From NCBI GenBank assembly GCA_029983675.1, contig JASBYY010000027.1:1-42295 (forward strand): 42,295 nucleotides of DNA, in the 5' to 3' direction. The stretch's first letter is position 1. Every line of letters begins with the position of its first letter. This DNA comes from Bacteroidales bacterium. GTDB lineage: Bacteria; Bacteroidota; Bacteroidia; Bacteroidales; F082. The translations under genes were made by a program, and so were the position numbers. Positions 8,750 through 17,922 of the stretch are shown here, one piece after another. Below the pieces are notes generated by a model, which saw only the letters and a list, made by a program, of their open reading frames with translations, did not search any database and had not been told where the DNA came from.

Positions 8750-8780
8750 CTTGCCGTTTCATCGTAAATGTGTATCTTTG
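8750..8780 (+). promoter_or_regulatory. Bacteroidota-type promoter for iorAB
   Basis: CTTG at 8750-8753 (-33) and TATCTTTG at 8773-8780 (-7) are separated by 19 bases, a textbook match. Transcription would start near 8785-8788, about 45 bases before the iorA ATG. The rest of the 8483-8832 gap between the divergent PspC and iorA genes is A/T-rich and shows no gene. Confidence 0.75.
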
Positions 8781-8832
8781 TGCAAAATTCTTAAATAGGA
8801 ATTATCATTTAGAAATATTGACAGAAATTCAC

Positions 8833-10413
8833 ATGGAGAAATTATTGTTACTTGGAGATGAGGCTATTGCTCAAGGCTTCATCGATGCGGGTGGTACAGC
8901 AATCAACAGCTATCCGGGCACCCCTTCTACTCAGATTACCGAATACGTGATGAAGTCGAAACAAGCCAAAGAACTTGGTATCATTGCGAATTGGTGCGCC
9001 AATGAAAAGACGGCTTTGGAGGCTTCTATCGGCGTGGCTTATGCCGGAAAACGCGCCATGACTTGTATGAAGCATGTCGGCTTGAACGTCAGTGGCGACC
9101 CCTTTATGAATGCCGCCATTATCGGCACGAAAGGCGTGCTGATCGTTGTCGCCGACGACCCGAGCATGTTTTCTTCGCAAGATGAGCAGGACAGCCGTTT
9201 TTACGGGCATTGGGCCATGATCCCCATGTTGGAACCGTCCAATCAGCAGGAGGCCTACGACATGGTGTATTACGGCTACGAACTGAGCGAGCGTTTGGGT
9301 ACGCCGGTGTTGTACCGCATTCCTACCCGTTTGGCGCATAGCCGTGCCGGCGTGGTGCGCAAGCCGGTTAGAAAACAAAACCCGTTGACCGAACCCGCCG
9401 ATGCCAAGTCCTTCGTGTTACTTCCGGCCAACGCTAAAAACCTATACAGAAGTCTTATCGACAAACAGCCTGAATTCACAAAGGCTTCGGAGACCTCCGG
9501 CTATAACGTCTATATCGATGGTGCCGACAAGTCTCTCGGTATCGTCACCACAGGCATTGCCTACAACTACTTGATGGAGAATTTCAAGGACGGCAAATGC
9601 CCGCATCCTGTTGTAAAAGTGACACAGTATCCGTTGCCATACGATATGATTGACAAATTGTATGATTCGTGCGATGAACTGTTGGTGCTTGAAGACGGGC
9701 AGCCTTTTGTCGAAGAGCAGATCAAGGGCTTTTTGGGCAAAGGCAAAAAGGTGAAAGGCCGTCTTGACGAAACCATACGTCGCGATGGCGAGATGAGTGC
9801 CGAAAAGGTGGCAAAAGCTTTGGGTATAAAGGAAGCCGCATCCTTCACCATTCCTCAGGTGGTCACGAACCGTCCTCCGGCGCTGTGTCAAGGCTGTCCG
9901 CACACCGATAGCTACAACGCTTTGAATGCGGTCATGGCCAATCATAAGGGCGGCAAGGTGTTTGGTGACATCGGATGCTACACCTTGGGCTTCAACATGA
10001 AAGCCATTCACACCACAGTGTGTATGGGCGCTTCCATCACCATGGCTAAGGGAGCCTCTGAGGTGGGTGTCTTCCCCGCCGTGGCTGTCATTGGCGATGG
10101 TACCTTCGGACATAGCGGAATGACGGGACTGTTGGACTGTGTGAATGAAAAAGCCAATGTGGTGGTGATGATTCTCGACAATGACATCACGGCCATGACG
10201 GGCGGACAGCCTTCTTCGGCCAACAACAAGATCCGCCGTATTTGCGAAGGCCTGGGCGTGGCTCCGGAACATATCCGCGACATCGTCCCGCTGCCGAAAA
10301 ACCACGAGGAAAACGTGCGCATCATCGAAGAAGAAGTCGCCTACAACGGCGTGTCGGTCATCATCCCACACCGCACTTGTATCGTGGAACTGAAAAAACA
10401 TCTCAAGAAATGA
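8833..10413 (+). CDS. iorA: Indolepyruvate:ferredoxin oxidoreductase, alpha subunit (no ferredoxin domain)
   Basis: IorA (526 residues) with IorB oxidatively decarboxylates aryl 2-oxo acids such as indolepyruvate to acyl-CoA, reducing ferredoxin, in aromatic amino-acid fermentation; the reverse reaction is possible in anaerobes. The N-terminal pyrimidine-binding domain shows GDEAIAQGFIDAGGTAINSY and NEKTALEASIGVAYAGKR. The C-terminal thiamine diphosphate domain shows CQGCPHTDSY, GDIGCYTLG and GDGTFGHSG followed by LDNDITAMTGGQ, a complete TPP motif. The chain ends at IVELKKHLKK, without the two-cluster 4Fe-4S domain found at the end of archaeal IorA. I chose the ATG at 8833 because it lies downstream of the promoter and starts the conserved MEKLLLLGDEA. 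iorB follows after 54 bases. Confidence 0.95.
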   Translation: MEKLLLLGDEAIAQGFIDAGGTAINSYPGTPSTQITEYVMKSKQAKELGIIANWCANEKTALEASIGVAYAGKRAMTCMKHVGLNVSGDPFMNAAIIGTKGVLIVVADDPSMFSSQDEQDSRFYGHWAMIPMLEPSNQQEAYDMVYYGYELSERLGTPVLYRIPTRLAHSRAGVVRKPVRKQNPLTEPADAKSFVLLPANAKNLYRSLIDKQPEFTKASETSGYNVYIDGADKSLGIVTTGIAYNYLMENFKDGKCPHPVVKVTQYPLPYDMIDKLYDSCDELLVLEDGQPFVEEQIKGFLGKGKKVKGRLDETIRRDGEMSAEKVAKALGIKEAASFTIPQVVTNRPPALCQGCPHTDSYNALNAVMANHKGGKVFGDIGCYTLGFNMKAIHTTVCMGASITMAKGASEVGVFPAVAVIGDGTFGHSGMTGLLDCVNEKANVVVMILDNDITAMTGGQPSSANNKIRRICEGLGVAPEHIRDIVPLPKNHEENVRIIEEEVAYNGVSVIIPHRTCIVELKKHLKK

Positions 10414-10467
10414 TGTTGATTAGTTGAATATCAGTTTGTTATAATTAATCCTTTAATATTAGTATTC

Positions 10468-11037
10468 ATGAAAAAAGATATAGTATTGTGCGGTGTGGGT
10501 GGCGATGGCATCGTTTCGGTGGCCAAGATCATTTCCGATGCAGCCTTGAATATGGGTCTGAACCTCAAACAGTCTGAAATCCACGGCATGTCGCAACGTG
10601 GCGGATCGGTGTTTTCGCATTTGCGACTGTCGAGTGATCCTATTTTCGCCGATGTCATCCCCGAAGGACAGGCCGACATCATCCTTTCCAGCGAGCCTAT
10701 GGAAGCCTTGCGCTACCTGCCTTGGCTGAAAAAGGAAGGCTGGGTCATCACCAATGCCGAGCCTTTTGTCAATATCAAGAATTACCCAGAACTTGACCTG
10801 ATCCATGGCGAGCTGAAGCAACTGCCGCATCTGGTCAGTTTCAATGCCAACGAGATTGCCAAGGAGTTCAGGGCGCGTCCCAACATGGTGCTTTTGGGTG
10901 CCATGGCGCCTTATCTCGGCATCGAAATGGATAAGCTGGAGGCTGCCATTTCGCATGTCTTCGGATCGAAAGGTGCCGATATCGTCGAGTCCAACCTGAA
11001 AGCCTTGCACGCAGGGTACGAACAGGCGAAAAAGTAA
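10468..11037 (+). CDS. iorB: Indolepyruvate:ferredoxin oxidoreductase, beta subunit
   Basis: The 189-residue product is the gamma-type subunit that pairs with IorA. Family marks are the N-terminal nucleotide-fold motif CGVGGDGIVSVAKI, SEIHGMSQRGGSVFSHLRL and NMVLLGAMAPYLGIEMDKLE. It is cytoplasmic, with no signal or membrane segment. Length is normal for the family (about 190). The gene follows iorA closely and is followed by a strong terminator, so iorA-iorB forms a two-gene operon from the promoter at 8750-8780. Confidence 0.95.
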   Translation: MKKDIVLCGVGGDGIVSVAKIISDAALNMGLNLKQSEIHGMSQRGGSVFSHLRLSSDPIFADVIPEGQADIILSSEPMEALRYLPWLKKEGWVITNAEPFVNIKNYPELDLIHGELKQLPHLVSFNANEIAKEFRARPNMVLLGAMAPYLGIEMDKLEAAISHVFGSKGADIVESNLKALHAGYEQAKK

Positions 11038-11050
11038 ATAACAAATCCCG

Positions 11051-11109
11051 ACAAGCGAATCATCGAGCCGCGACGCGATATGTCGCCTCCCTCGGTTCGC
11101 TTGTTTTTT
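11051..11109 (+). terminator. Terminator of the iorAB operon
   Basis: ACAAGCGAA (11051-11059) pairs perfectly with TTCGCTTGT (11096-11104), followed by a T-run. A second small hairpin, GCGAC with GTCGC, lies inside the loop. It starts 13 bases past the iorB stop. Confidence 0.85.
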
Positions 11110-11117
11110 CATTTTTG

Positions 11118-12473
11118 ATGAGCAGATATTACAACAATAGAAACAGACGGAGAGGCCTCGTGGTCATTCTGTCCGTTGCATTAGCAGCCTTGGCCTTGTT
11201 TTTCGTCATCCGTATGTTATGGTGTCGCTGTCATTCTGGCGGGAATCCGGTATGCGAAAACGAGGAGAAGCCCGGTGTGGAATCGCAGTATTTCCTTGAC
11301 ATCTGCATCGATTCCATGGAGGTTGTGGATGGCACCATAGCCTGTAACCAGTTCCTTTCTACTTTGCTCTCCGATTATGGAGTGGGGGCTTCAACAATCG
11401 ATTTTATTGCCCGAAACCGGCGGAATGTGTTCGATGTGAGCAAGATTAGAGGAGGAAACCATTACACGATGCTCCTCTCCAACGACAGTCTCGAAACCCC
11501 TTTGTATTGGATTTATCAGATCGATCAGCGTAATTTCGCCATCTTTGGTTTAACGGATTCCTTATCGGCGCGGCTGTACAGGAAGGATAGCGAGTTGCGC
11601 ATGGCACGTACTAACGGTGTCATCACATCGTCGCTCTGGAATGCCATCGTAGGCGGTGGCGGCGATCCTGCATTGGCAGTGCGGCTTTCAGAGATTTACG
11701 CATGGACGGTCGATTTCTTCGGCATTCAGGAGGGCGATGCCTTCGATGTGGTGTATGAGCAGGAATATATTGATAGCGTTGCGGTAGGGCTGGGCGAGAT
11801 TTATTGCTGTAAGTTCGTGCATCGTGGCGATACGATATGGGCGGTCCGATTTGAACAAAACGGCACGTGCGACTATTTTGACGAAAACGGAACCAGTTTG
11901 CGTAAGGCTTTCTTGAAAGCGCCGTTGAACTACAGCCGCATCAGCTCGAAGTTTACCCATAGCCGTTACCATCCGGTGTTGAAGTATTACCGGCCTCATC
12001 ATGGGGTGGACTATGCTGCACCGTCAGGCACACCGGTATATAGCATCGGCGATGGAGTGGTTGTTACAAAAGCCTATCAAAAGGGTGGCGGTGGCAATTA
12101 TTTGAAAATCAAGCATAATAGTACATATACCACCTGTTACATGCACTTGAAAGGCTATGCACCTGGCATTGCTCAAGGGGTGCGTGTGCGACAGGGACAG
12201 CTAATCGGTTACGTTGGAATGACGGGTGTGGCTACCGGCCCACATCTTGATTTCAGAGTGTATAAGAACGGCACCCCTATCGACCCGTTGAAGATGGAGT
12301 CTCCTCCTACGGATCCGGTTCCCGCCGAAGCCATGCACGGCTATGGCGAAGAGGTCCGTTATTGGCGGAAAGCATTGCTCGGGAAGGAAATACCAGCGAT
12401 GTATGTCCCGGAACTTGACCCCGTTCTTTCTGACACGACGGATGATACGTTGAATACCGTCGGGAACAAGTAG
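11118..12473 (+). CDS. Membrane-anchored M23-family (LytM-like) peptidase
   Basis: The 451-residue product has one N-terminal membrane anchor (VVILSVALAALALFFVIRML, residues about 16-36), so the rest should face the periplasm. The middle part, with NGVITSSLWNAIVGGGGDPA and FFGIQEGDAFDVVYEQEYID, is the OapA-like or MepM-like preceding region. The C-terminal M23 domain shows HHGVDYAAPSGTPVYSIGDG (metal-binding HxxxD) and CYMHLKGYA. The usual HxH motif is replaced by PHLDFRVYKNG, with Asp at the second position. It may still bind zinc, or may be a divergent regulator of peptidoglycan hydrolysis. I chose the ATG at 11118 over a TTG one codon earlier. It begins directly after the iorB terminator and is followed by a 632-base gap filled with repeats and the next promoter. 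Confidence 0.88.
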   Translation: MSRYYNNRNRRRGLVVILSVALAALALFFVIRMLWCRCHSGGNPVCENEEKPGVESQYFLDICIDSMEVVDGTIACNQFLSTLLSDYGVGASTIDFIARNRRNVFDVSKIRGGNHYTMLLSNDSLETPLYWIYQIDQRNFAIFGLTDSLSARLYRKDSELRMARTNGVITSSLWNAIVGGGGDPALAVRLSEIYAWTVDFFGIQEGDAFDVVYEQEYIDSVAVGLGEIYCCKFVHRGDTIWAVRFEQNGTCDYFDENGTSLRKAFLKAPLNYSRISSKFTHSRYHPVLKYYRPHHGVDYAAPSGTPVYSIGDGVVVTKAYQKGGGGNYLKIKHNSTYTTCYMHLKGYAPGIAQGVRVRQGQLIGYVGMTGVATGPHLDFRVYKNGTPIDPLKMESPPTDPVPAEAMHGYGEEVRYWRKALLGKEIPAMYVPELDPVLSDTTDDTLNTVGNK

Positions 12474-12510
12474 GGGAATGCGCCGCACTATCTTACACTC
12501 ATAAGAATTC

Positions 12511-12647
12511 GTCATGCTGAACTCGATTCGGCATCTCATTACCAACACAGCACCACCTTCATAGAACCATATCCTCGTAAGGAGATTCCGCATCAGGTGC
12601 GGAATGACTGAGAAGGTAAAGCGTTGTGTTCTGATTGAGCAGCACCC
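12511..12647. repeat. Composite dispersed repeat, copy 1 of a tandem pair
   Basis: The unit runs from GTCATGCTGAA through GGCATCTC, then ACCATATCC and GTAAGGAGATTCCG, to CTGATTGAGCAGCACCC. Its core hairpin is ATTCCGCA (12585-12592) with TGCGGAAT (12598-12605). The 12474-13105 gap holds this copy, the next copy, a GTAGAGA palindrome and the promoter of the following gene; I see no gene in it. Confidence 0.82.
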
Positions 12648-12687
12648 GCTCCGCCCCATCAAAAACCGTCATGCCCAATCAGCACCC

Positions 12688-12847
12688 GTCATGCTGAACA
12701 ACGTCATTCTGGACCTGATCCAGAATTGATTCAGCATCTCCTCTCCAACGGTATCACTTTAACAGAACAACCTCCTTGTAAGGAGATTCCGTGTCAAGCA
12801 CGGAATGACACGAGAGGAGAAGCGTTGTATTCTGATTGAGCAGCACC
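12688..12847. repeat. Composite dispersed repeat, copy 2 of a tandem pair
   Basis: Same order of modules as the preceding copy, ending in the same CTGATTGAGCAGCACCC. It carries an additional hairpin ATTCTGGA/TCCAGAAT in its first part. The core hairpin is ATTCCGTG (12786-12793) with CACGGAAT (12799-12806), changed on both arms compared with copy 1. A fragment (CGTCATGCCCAATCAGCACC) lies between the copies. Confidence 0.82.
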
Positions 12848-12880
12848 CGTCATGACCAAGGATGGGTGGTGCGTCTGCAT

Positions 12881-12909
12881 GTAGAGATACCATATGATGT
12901 CGTCTCTAC
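12881..12909. repeat. GTAGAGA palindromic element
   Basis: GTAGAGA and TCTCTAC form an inverted repeat around a central CATATGATG. The same element, in the same sequence context (GTGGTGxGTCxGxAT just before it), recurs at 18053-18081. Confidence 0.75.
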
Positions 12910-12990
12910 GTTGGGACCCGATGGCTCATTACATAGGGCAGAGTTTACCCCACATAGAAAAATAATCGTGCAAAACATTAACAATAATCA

Positions 12991-13020
12991 TTGCACTTCC
13001 AAGAAATGTTTGTATTTTTG
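12991..13020 (+). promoter_or_regulatory. Bacteroidota-type promoter for the vWA/GLUG gene
   Basis: TTG at 12991-12993 and TATTTTTG at 13013-13020 are 19 bases apart. The start point near 13026 leaves an 80-base leader before the ATG at 13106. Confidence 0.7.
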
Positions 13021-13105
13021 CAACCAAATTGACACCGGAATTGAAGTTCCCATATGTCTTTTTTGTGAGATAAATATTTGATAATTAACAACAAATAGTT
13101 TGAAT

Positions 13106-16100
13106 ATGGATATGCTGGTTACAAATTCACCTCAACCAAGAAGAGAAAAGAACATTGTTGCGAACGTTCGTGGCAAAGGCACACGTTCTCTCGCGCAATT
13201 CACCTTATTAATAATGTTGCTTCCCGTGGCCTTTTGGGGCGGCGGGCTGAAAGCCCAGACACCACCAGAGGGGTTGCACATGAATAAAACCTGGACATCT
13301 AACAGTACCAATAACGGTGAAGGCTATGTGACCCTTGAGACCTTTGTCACAGGATCATCAGTGACGGGGCAAACACATGCTCCAACCGACATTGCACTCG
13401 TGCTTGACGTGTCGGGGTCCATGAGGGAGAGAATAACCGAGGCTATGACTTTTTCTCAGCTATTGCCGGAAAAAGGGCGTAGTGAAGGGTATTATGTTTG
13501 TAAAAAGGACGATCCTAGCCCATTTGAAGTGTATTATCTGGTGCGTTATAACAATTCCTTAAGTCGGTGGGAGGAGTTTAGATATAATGGGTTTAAATGG
13601 GTTTGGATGGCGATTGCTAACCAGGAGACTAGAGATTATTACATCACTCGCATGGGGAGCTTGCAAGATGCTATAGGCGTTTTTGTCGATATTATCGCCG
13701 CCGACGCCGCTCAGCACAATGTGGACCACCGCATCAGCGTCGTTAAGTTCGCAATGAACAGGTATTACAACAACGACGAAAGCAGTGTCGAAGAAGGAAA
13801 CCATTTTTACCGTTTTGAGGGTCAAGATGTTAATTACACCGAAGTGTTTTTCAATCGTCGTGTTGTGAGAACTGATGCCGAAACCATCAAGGCCCACGTA
13901 CGCGACGATCTTAAAATAGGCGGCGCCACAGCTACGGATTACGGTTTGCGCAAGGTGCGCTATCTCTTCCGGCAGATTCCTTCCGGCGAGGACAGGGCGA
14001 AGGTGGTGGTCATGTTCACCGACGGTTCGCCGACCCATTCAAACGGTTTTCAAGACCAGGTTGCAGATTCTGCCATAGCCAATGCCAAGGAGTATAAGGA
14101 CTTGGGTGCAAGGGTTTTCGCAGTGGGCACATTCGGACGCACTCCTACCCCAAACGAGGATACATTCATGAACCATGTGTCATCCAATTATCCTCATGCC
14201 ACAAGCATGACGAACTCCGGACCTAAAGAATCCAATGATTTTTACTTTACCGCCGAAACCCCTGAGAGTTTGTCCAGCGTGTTTGAAACCATTGCTCAAA
14301 ACAGTTTAAGTATTCCTTTTCAGATGAATGCTCAGACCATTGTTCAAGACCAGATAGGTGCGGATTTTGAACTTCCCGCAGGTACGCAGCCGCAAAATAT
14401 TTTGGTGTATAATCCGAAATGCACCTCTGTAAGTTCAGGTCTGTCTGTTACATATGGATTTGAACCCATCGGTTCCGGAAATCAACTCAGTAATGCAGCA
14501 GTCACCATAGACGGCGATCTCATTCAGGTGACGGGCTTTAACTTTTCTGAAAACTGGTGTGGTCTTGAAAATCCGGGTACTCCTCAACAATCAGTTCATG
14601 GCAGAAAATTGGTCGTCAAAGTCCCTCTGAAAGCCAAAGAAGGCGTGTGGGGCGACGAACTGCCCACCAACGGCTCCAATTCCGTCCTTTATCCTGACGG
14701 TGACCAGGCGAATCCTATCCCGTATCCCATGCCCTATGTCAACGTGCTGGGCGACGTGTGGACGGAAGTTGTCACCGAACAACCCCAAGGTTTCGATCCC
14801 CAGAACATCGATTCTCCCGAAGACTTGGCCTGGTTCATCAGCGTGGTGAACGGACGCGCCAACTATAGTCAGAACTCCGGCGTGTCGCCAACCCCGGCCA
14901 CCAACGGCAAGCTCATGGCCGACATCGACATGAGCGCGCACAACTGGGTTTCGATCGGCGGTGGCAACACGCCCTACGCAGGCACTTTCGACGGCAACGG
15001 CCATGTCGTCACCGGCCTGAAGAACAATGCCTCCAAGTTCTACAAACAGGGGGAAAACGTTGTGGTTTATCCCGGCATGTTCGGAAAAGTGGGCGACGGC
15101 GGTGTGGTGAAGAACGTCTTTGTGCTGGAAAGCGATTTTCGCGCCCAAGCCCATGCTCAACTCAAGATACACTTCGGCATCCTTGTTGACACTTTGGATC
15201 AAGGAGCACAGCTCTTCAACTGCGAGGCCGCGGGTTGTCTCGCCATCACGGATGATGGTGTGCCACGGACAGCTCCCATGGAATACAGTAATTCCGATCT
15301 GATTTTCGGCGGTTTGGTGGGACTGAATGACGGCGGCACCATCCACTCCTCCATGTCGATGGCCCGGCTCACGGGTTTCGCCATGGGCGGCGCCGTGGGA
15401 GAGAACCGGGGTAGCCTCAGAAACAGCTTCACCAATGCCCGGTTTGATTACATTGGAACACCTAGCGAAATGGCTGTAGGCGGTTTGGCTGCTATAAACA
15501 CCGGTTCCGTGGCCAACTGCTATGTGCGCTTCGAAAGAGAGAACAAGAACCTGAATGGCAATCATTTCGGCCAGCTTATCGGTTACAACCAACCAAGTGG
15601 CGGTAACACAGGACTTGATGACTGCCATGTGCCTGCGGGTAATACTTTTCCAATCGTGTCTGAAGGAGTAGAAGGAAATGCAACACCGTACAACCCTGTC
15701 ACCGCACCTTATTTGTATAATTATACGGATGACAACGCATTGCTTACTGCTCTGAACACCCACAAAGGGATTGGTGAGTCCGCGTGGAAGCGCACCACTG
15801 CGGGCAAGTACAGCACGGGAGCCGGCAACATCAACGGCGACTATCCCATCCTGAAATACGGCTACACCTGCGTGGCCTCCGCCGACGGCATCGTCCTCGA
15901 CTACGCCAACAGCCTGTCCGACATGCTGAAACGCCACAACGAGGGCAAACTTAATGAAAACACCAGCCTTCCGAATCAGGGCAGCGGATATGTTTATCCG
16001 GGACAGGGTCCCCAGAACACCCACGATTACCACGTGTTCAACCATCCGGCCATCAAGGGCGGCACGGTGAACCTGTATGCCGACACCGACAACACACAAG

Positions 16101-17560
16101 GTGCCGTGCAAAGCACCGCTGCCGACGTGGTGGTCTATATCGACGAGAACATCTCGCTGCTGCAAGGTGCAGATTCTGAGATTGAGGCCTACACCTGCCA
16201 GACCCTCACCAAGCCTGGCGAGTACTGGCACACCGTCAGTTCCTCGCTCACCAACAGCGGTATCGGCTTCATCTATGGCACAGAAGACCAGATTCCGTTC
16301 AGCTGGGCGGACAACAATCCCTGCAATGTCACCATCACTACTGACGACGACCATGCGCTGTTCGCCCACGACGCCCCTGTCGATAAGATCGACCTTTTCA
16401 GCTTCTACGAGCCTCAGTACCACTGGATCAACCTGAAGCGCAATTCGGCGAGCCACTGGCACATGGATAATACCACCGAGAATATTTCCTACACGAACGA
16501 GGTGTCGCTTGTTCCGGGCAAGGGCTACTTGGCCGCCATCGACAAGGCCATGCTGCTTCAGAACCGCGGCACGCTCAACAACGGCGATGTCAGCATTGCC
16601 GTCAGCAATACTGCTGCAAACGCATGGACAGGACTTCAGGGCTATAACCTGATCGGCAACCCGTACCAGAGCTACCTCGACTTCGATGCTTTTGTCAATG
16701 CCAACCACTTATGGTCGGAAGGCGACCGTTTCTTCAAGACCTACGCTGTGTATGACGCTGCCACCAACAGCTACATCCAGTACCAATCCGGTTCTTCTAC
16801 AGGTTCATTGGCGGCATCACGCTACATCAACATGCACCAGGGCTTCTTCATCGTAAAGAGCAGAGAAGCAGGAACGGCCACTTTCACCAACGCCATGCGC
16901 ACCAACACCGCCGGTAGCGGTTTCCGCGGCAGTCAACCCAACTACCCGCTGATTAATCTCATCGTCACCGACGCCAAGGGCTTGAGCGACGTCACCGTCC
17001 TTGAGCTGGGCCGTGAGGAAAACACCGGTGCGCGCAAGATGAAACTCAACACCGGCAGCGGCAGCATCTCCCTGCGCCACGCCGACGATGACTACGCCAT
17101 CCTGTTCCGCGACGAAGTGAAAGACTACCAGCCGCTCCATTTCGAAGCCACGAAAGACGGCGTGTACACCCTGAGCTGGAACACCGCCAACGCCGCCTTC
17201 ACCAAGCTCACCCTGGTGGACAACATCGCAGGCGTGAGCGTGGACATGCTCGCCACGGACAGCTACCTGTTCACCGCCGCCACCGGCGACTACAAGTCGC
17301 GCTTCAAGATTGTCATCGGCATGGACGCCACCGACCCGCAGGTCGATCCCGAAGCTCCGTTCGCCTTCATGCACAACGGACAGCTCGTCGTGAACGGCAC
17401 GGGCCGCCTCGACATCGTTGACGCACTCGGCCGCGTGCTCTACACCACCGACCTGCTCGGCGCTCAGAACAGCGTGAGCCTTCCCGGCAGCCTCAAGGGC
17501 GTGTGCATCCTGCACCTGACGGGCAGCGACAGCAGCAAGACCCAGAAAGTAATCCTCTAA
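13106..17560 (+). CDS. Large secreted vWA-domain and GLUG-motif protein with T9SS-like C-terminal tail
   Basis: This 1,484-residue protein looks like a surface adhesin. An extended signal peptide has a long basic N-region, a hydrophobic core (FTLLIMLLPVAFWGGG) and a likely cut near KAQ at 50-51. A von Willebrand A domain follows; its metal-binding DVSGSM is at 101-106, with GGATATDYG and VVMFTDGSPTH completing the site. About 70 residues rich in Tyr and Trp are inserted after DVSGSM. The middle holds GLUG-type repeats (YAGTFDGNGHVVTGL, IFGGLVGLNDGG). The end (LVVNGTGRLDIVDALGRVLY to KTQKVIL) resembles a type A sorting domain of the type IX secretion system. I chose ATG 13106 over the TTG two codons earlier. 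G/C use at third positions visibly alternates along the gene, high in 15780-17560 and lower in 14041-14640, suggesting a mosaic history. A small secreted protein follows after 21 bases. Confidence 0.85.
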   Translation: MDMLVTNSPQPRREKNIVANVRGKGTRSLAQFTLLIMLLPVAFWGGGLKAQTPPEGLHMNKTWTSNSTNNGEGYVTLETFVTGSSVTGQTHAPTDIALVLDVSGSMRERITEAMTFSQLLPEKGRSEGYYVCKKDDPSPFEVYYLVRYNNSLSRWEEFRYNGFKWVWMAIANQETRDYYITRMGSLQDAIGVFVDIIAADAAQHNVDHRISVVKFAMNRYYNNDESSVEEGNHFYRFEGQDVNYTEVFFNRRVVRTDAETIKAHVRDDLKIGGATATDYGLRKVRYLFRQIPSGEDRAKVVVMFTDGSPTHSNGFQDQVADSAIANAKEYKDLGARVFAVGTFGRTPTPNEDTFMNHVSSNYPHATSMTNSGPKESNDFYFTAETPESLSSVFETIAQNSLSIPFQMNAQTIVQDQIGADFELPAGTQPQNILVYNPKCTSVSSGLSVTYGFEPIGSGNQLSNAAVTIDGDLIQVTGFNFSENWCGLENPGTPQQSVHGRKLVVKVPLKAKEGVWGDELPTNGSNSVLYPDGDQANPIPYPMPYVNVLGDVWTEVVTEQPQGFDPQNIDSPEDLAWFISVVNGRANYSQNSGVSPTPATNGKLMADIDMSAHNWVSIGGGNTPYAGTFDGNGHVVTGLKNNASKFYKQGENVVVYPGMFGKVGDGGVVKNVFVLESDFRAQAHAQLKIHFGILVDTLDQGAQLFNCEAAGCLAITDDGVPRTAPMEYSNSDLIFGGLVGLNDGGTIHSSMSMARLTGFAMGGAVGENRGSLRNSFTNARFDYIGTPSEMAVGGLAAINTGSVANCYVRFERENKNLNGNHFGQLIGYNQPSGGNTGLDDCHVPAGNTFPIVSEGVEGNATPYNPVTAPYLYNYTDDNALLTALNTHKGIGESAWKRTTAGKYSTGAGNINGDYPILKYGYTCVASADGIVLDYANSLSDMLKRHNEGKLNENTSLPNQGSGYVYPGQGPQNTHDYHVFNHPAIKGGTVNLYADTDNTQGAVQSTAADVVVYIDENISLLQGADSEIEAYTCQTLTKPGEYWHTVSSSLTNSGIGFIYGTEDQIPFSWADNNPCNVTITTDDDHALFAHDAPVDKIDLFSFYEPQYHWINLKRNSASHWHMDNTTENISYTNEVSLVPGKGYLAAIDKAMLLQNRGTLNNGDVSIAVSNTAANAWTGLQGYNLIGNPYQSYLDFDAFVNANHLWSEGDRFFKTYAVYDAATNSYIQYQSGSSTGSLAASRYINMHQGFFIVKSREAGTATFTNAMRTNTAGSGFRGSQPNYPLINLIVTDAKGLSDVTVLELGREENTGARKMKLNTGSGSISLRHADDDYAILFRDEVKDYQPLHFEATKDGVYTLSWNTANAAFTKLTLVDNIAGVSVDMLATDSYLFTAATGDYKSRFKIVIGMDATDPQVDPEAPFAFMHNGQLVVNGTGRLDIVDALGRVLYTTDLLGAQNSVSLPGSLKGVCILHLTGSDSSKTQKVIL

Positions 17561-17581
17561 CCCCGAAAAACATCGAAAGCT

Positions 17582-17881
17582 ATGAATAAGAAAATGAATA
17601 TCAGACAGAATATGAAGAAACGCTTCATCGCCCTGCTTATCGGATTATCCCTTGGCGTCAGCCCCGTCATGGCCCAGGTCTTTATCATGGACGAGGAGGA
17701 GTATGGTGTCAGCGGCAGAGAAGGTACCAGAGATCTTCCCGGCGGCTTTATCCCCCATCCCGGCGGTCACGGAACGGGACAGGACTGGTATACTCCTGTT
17801 GGCGACGGATTTCTGCTGCTGGCCGGCATGGGCGTTGCCTACCTGTTCGGCAAGAGCAGAAAGCGTAAGGACGAAGAGTAA
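17582..17881 (+). CDS. Small secreted protein with glycine-rich C-terminal membrane tail
   Basis: The 99-residue product has a signal peptide (MKKRFIALLIGLSLGVSPVM, then AQ) preceded by ten extra residues. A short mature segment is rich in Gly, Pro, His and acidic residues. The tail is YTPVGDGFLLLAGMGVAYLFGKSRKRKDEE, a short hydrophobic stretch followed by basic residues. This tripartite tail recalls sorting or anchoring signals (motif, transmembrane helix, basic end), but it fits neither LPXTG nor PEP-CTERM. I recall similar PLGxG-LLL-AYLLGKR tails on other small Bacteroidales proteins but cannot name a family. It lies 21 bases after the vWA/GLUG gene and before a strong terminator, so the two are likely co-transcribed; it might help anchor or display the adhesin. 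Confidence 0.75.
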   Translation: MNKKMNIRQNMKKRFIALLIGLSLGVSPVMAQVFIMDEEEYGVSGREGTRDLPGGFIPHPGGHGTGQDWYTPVGDGFLLLAGMGVAYLFGKSRKRKDEE

Positions 17882-17922
17882 GGCCGCAAGGCCGTAAGGC
17901 TTGCCGCAATGCTCGGCACAAG

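Noticed and set aside
14591..16708. A 705-codon open frame on the minus strand
   Set aside because: It is antisense to the vWA/GLUG gene, has low-complexity Val/His-rich translation and no family motifs.
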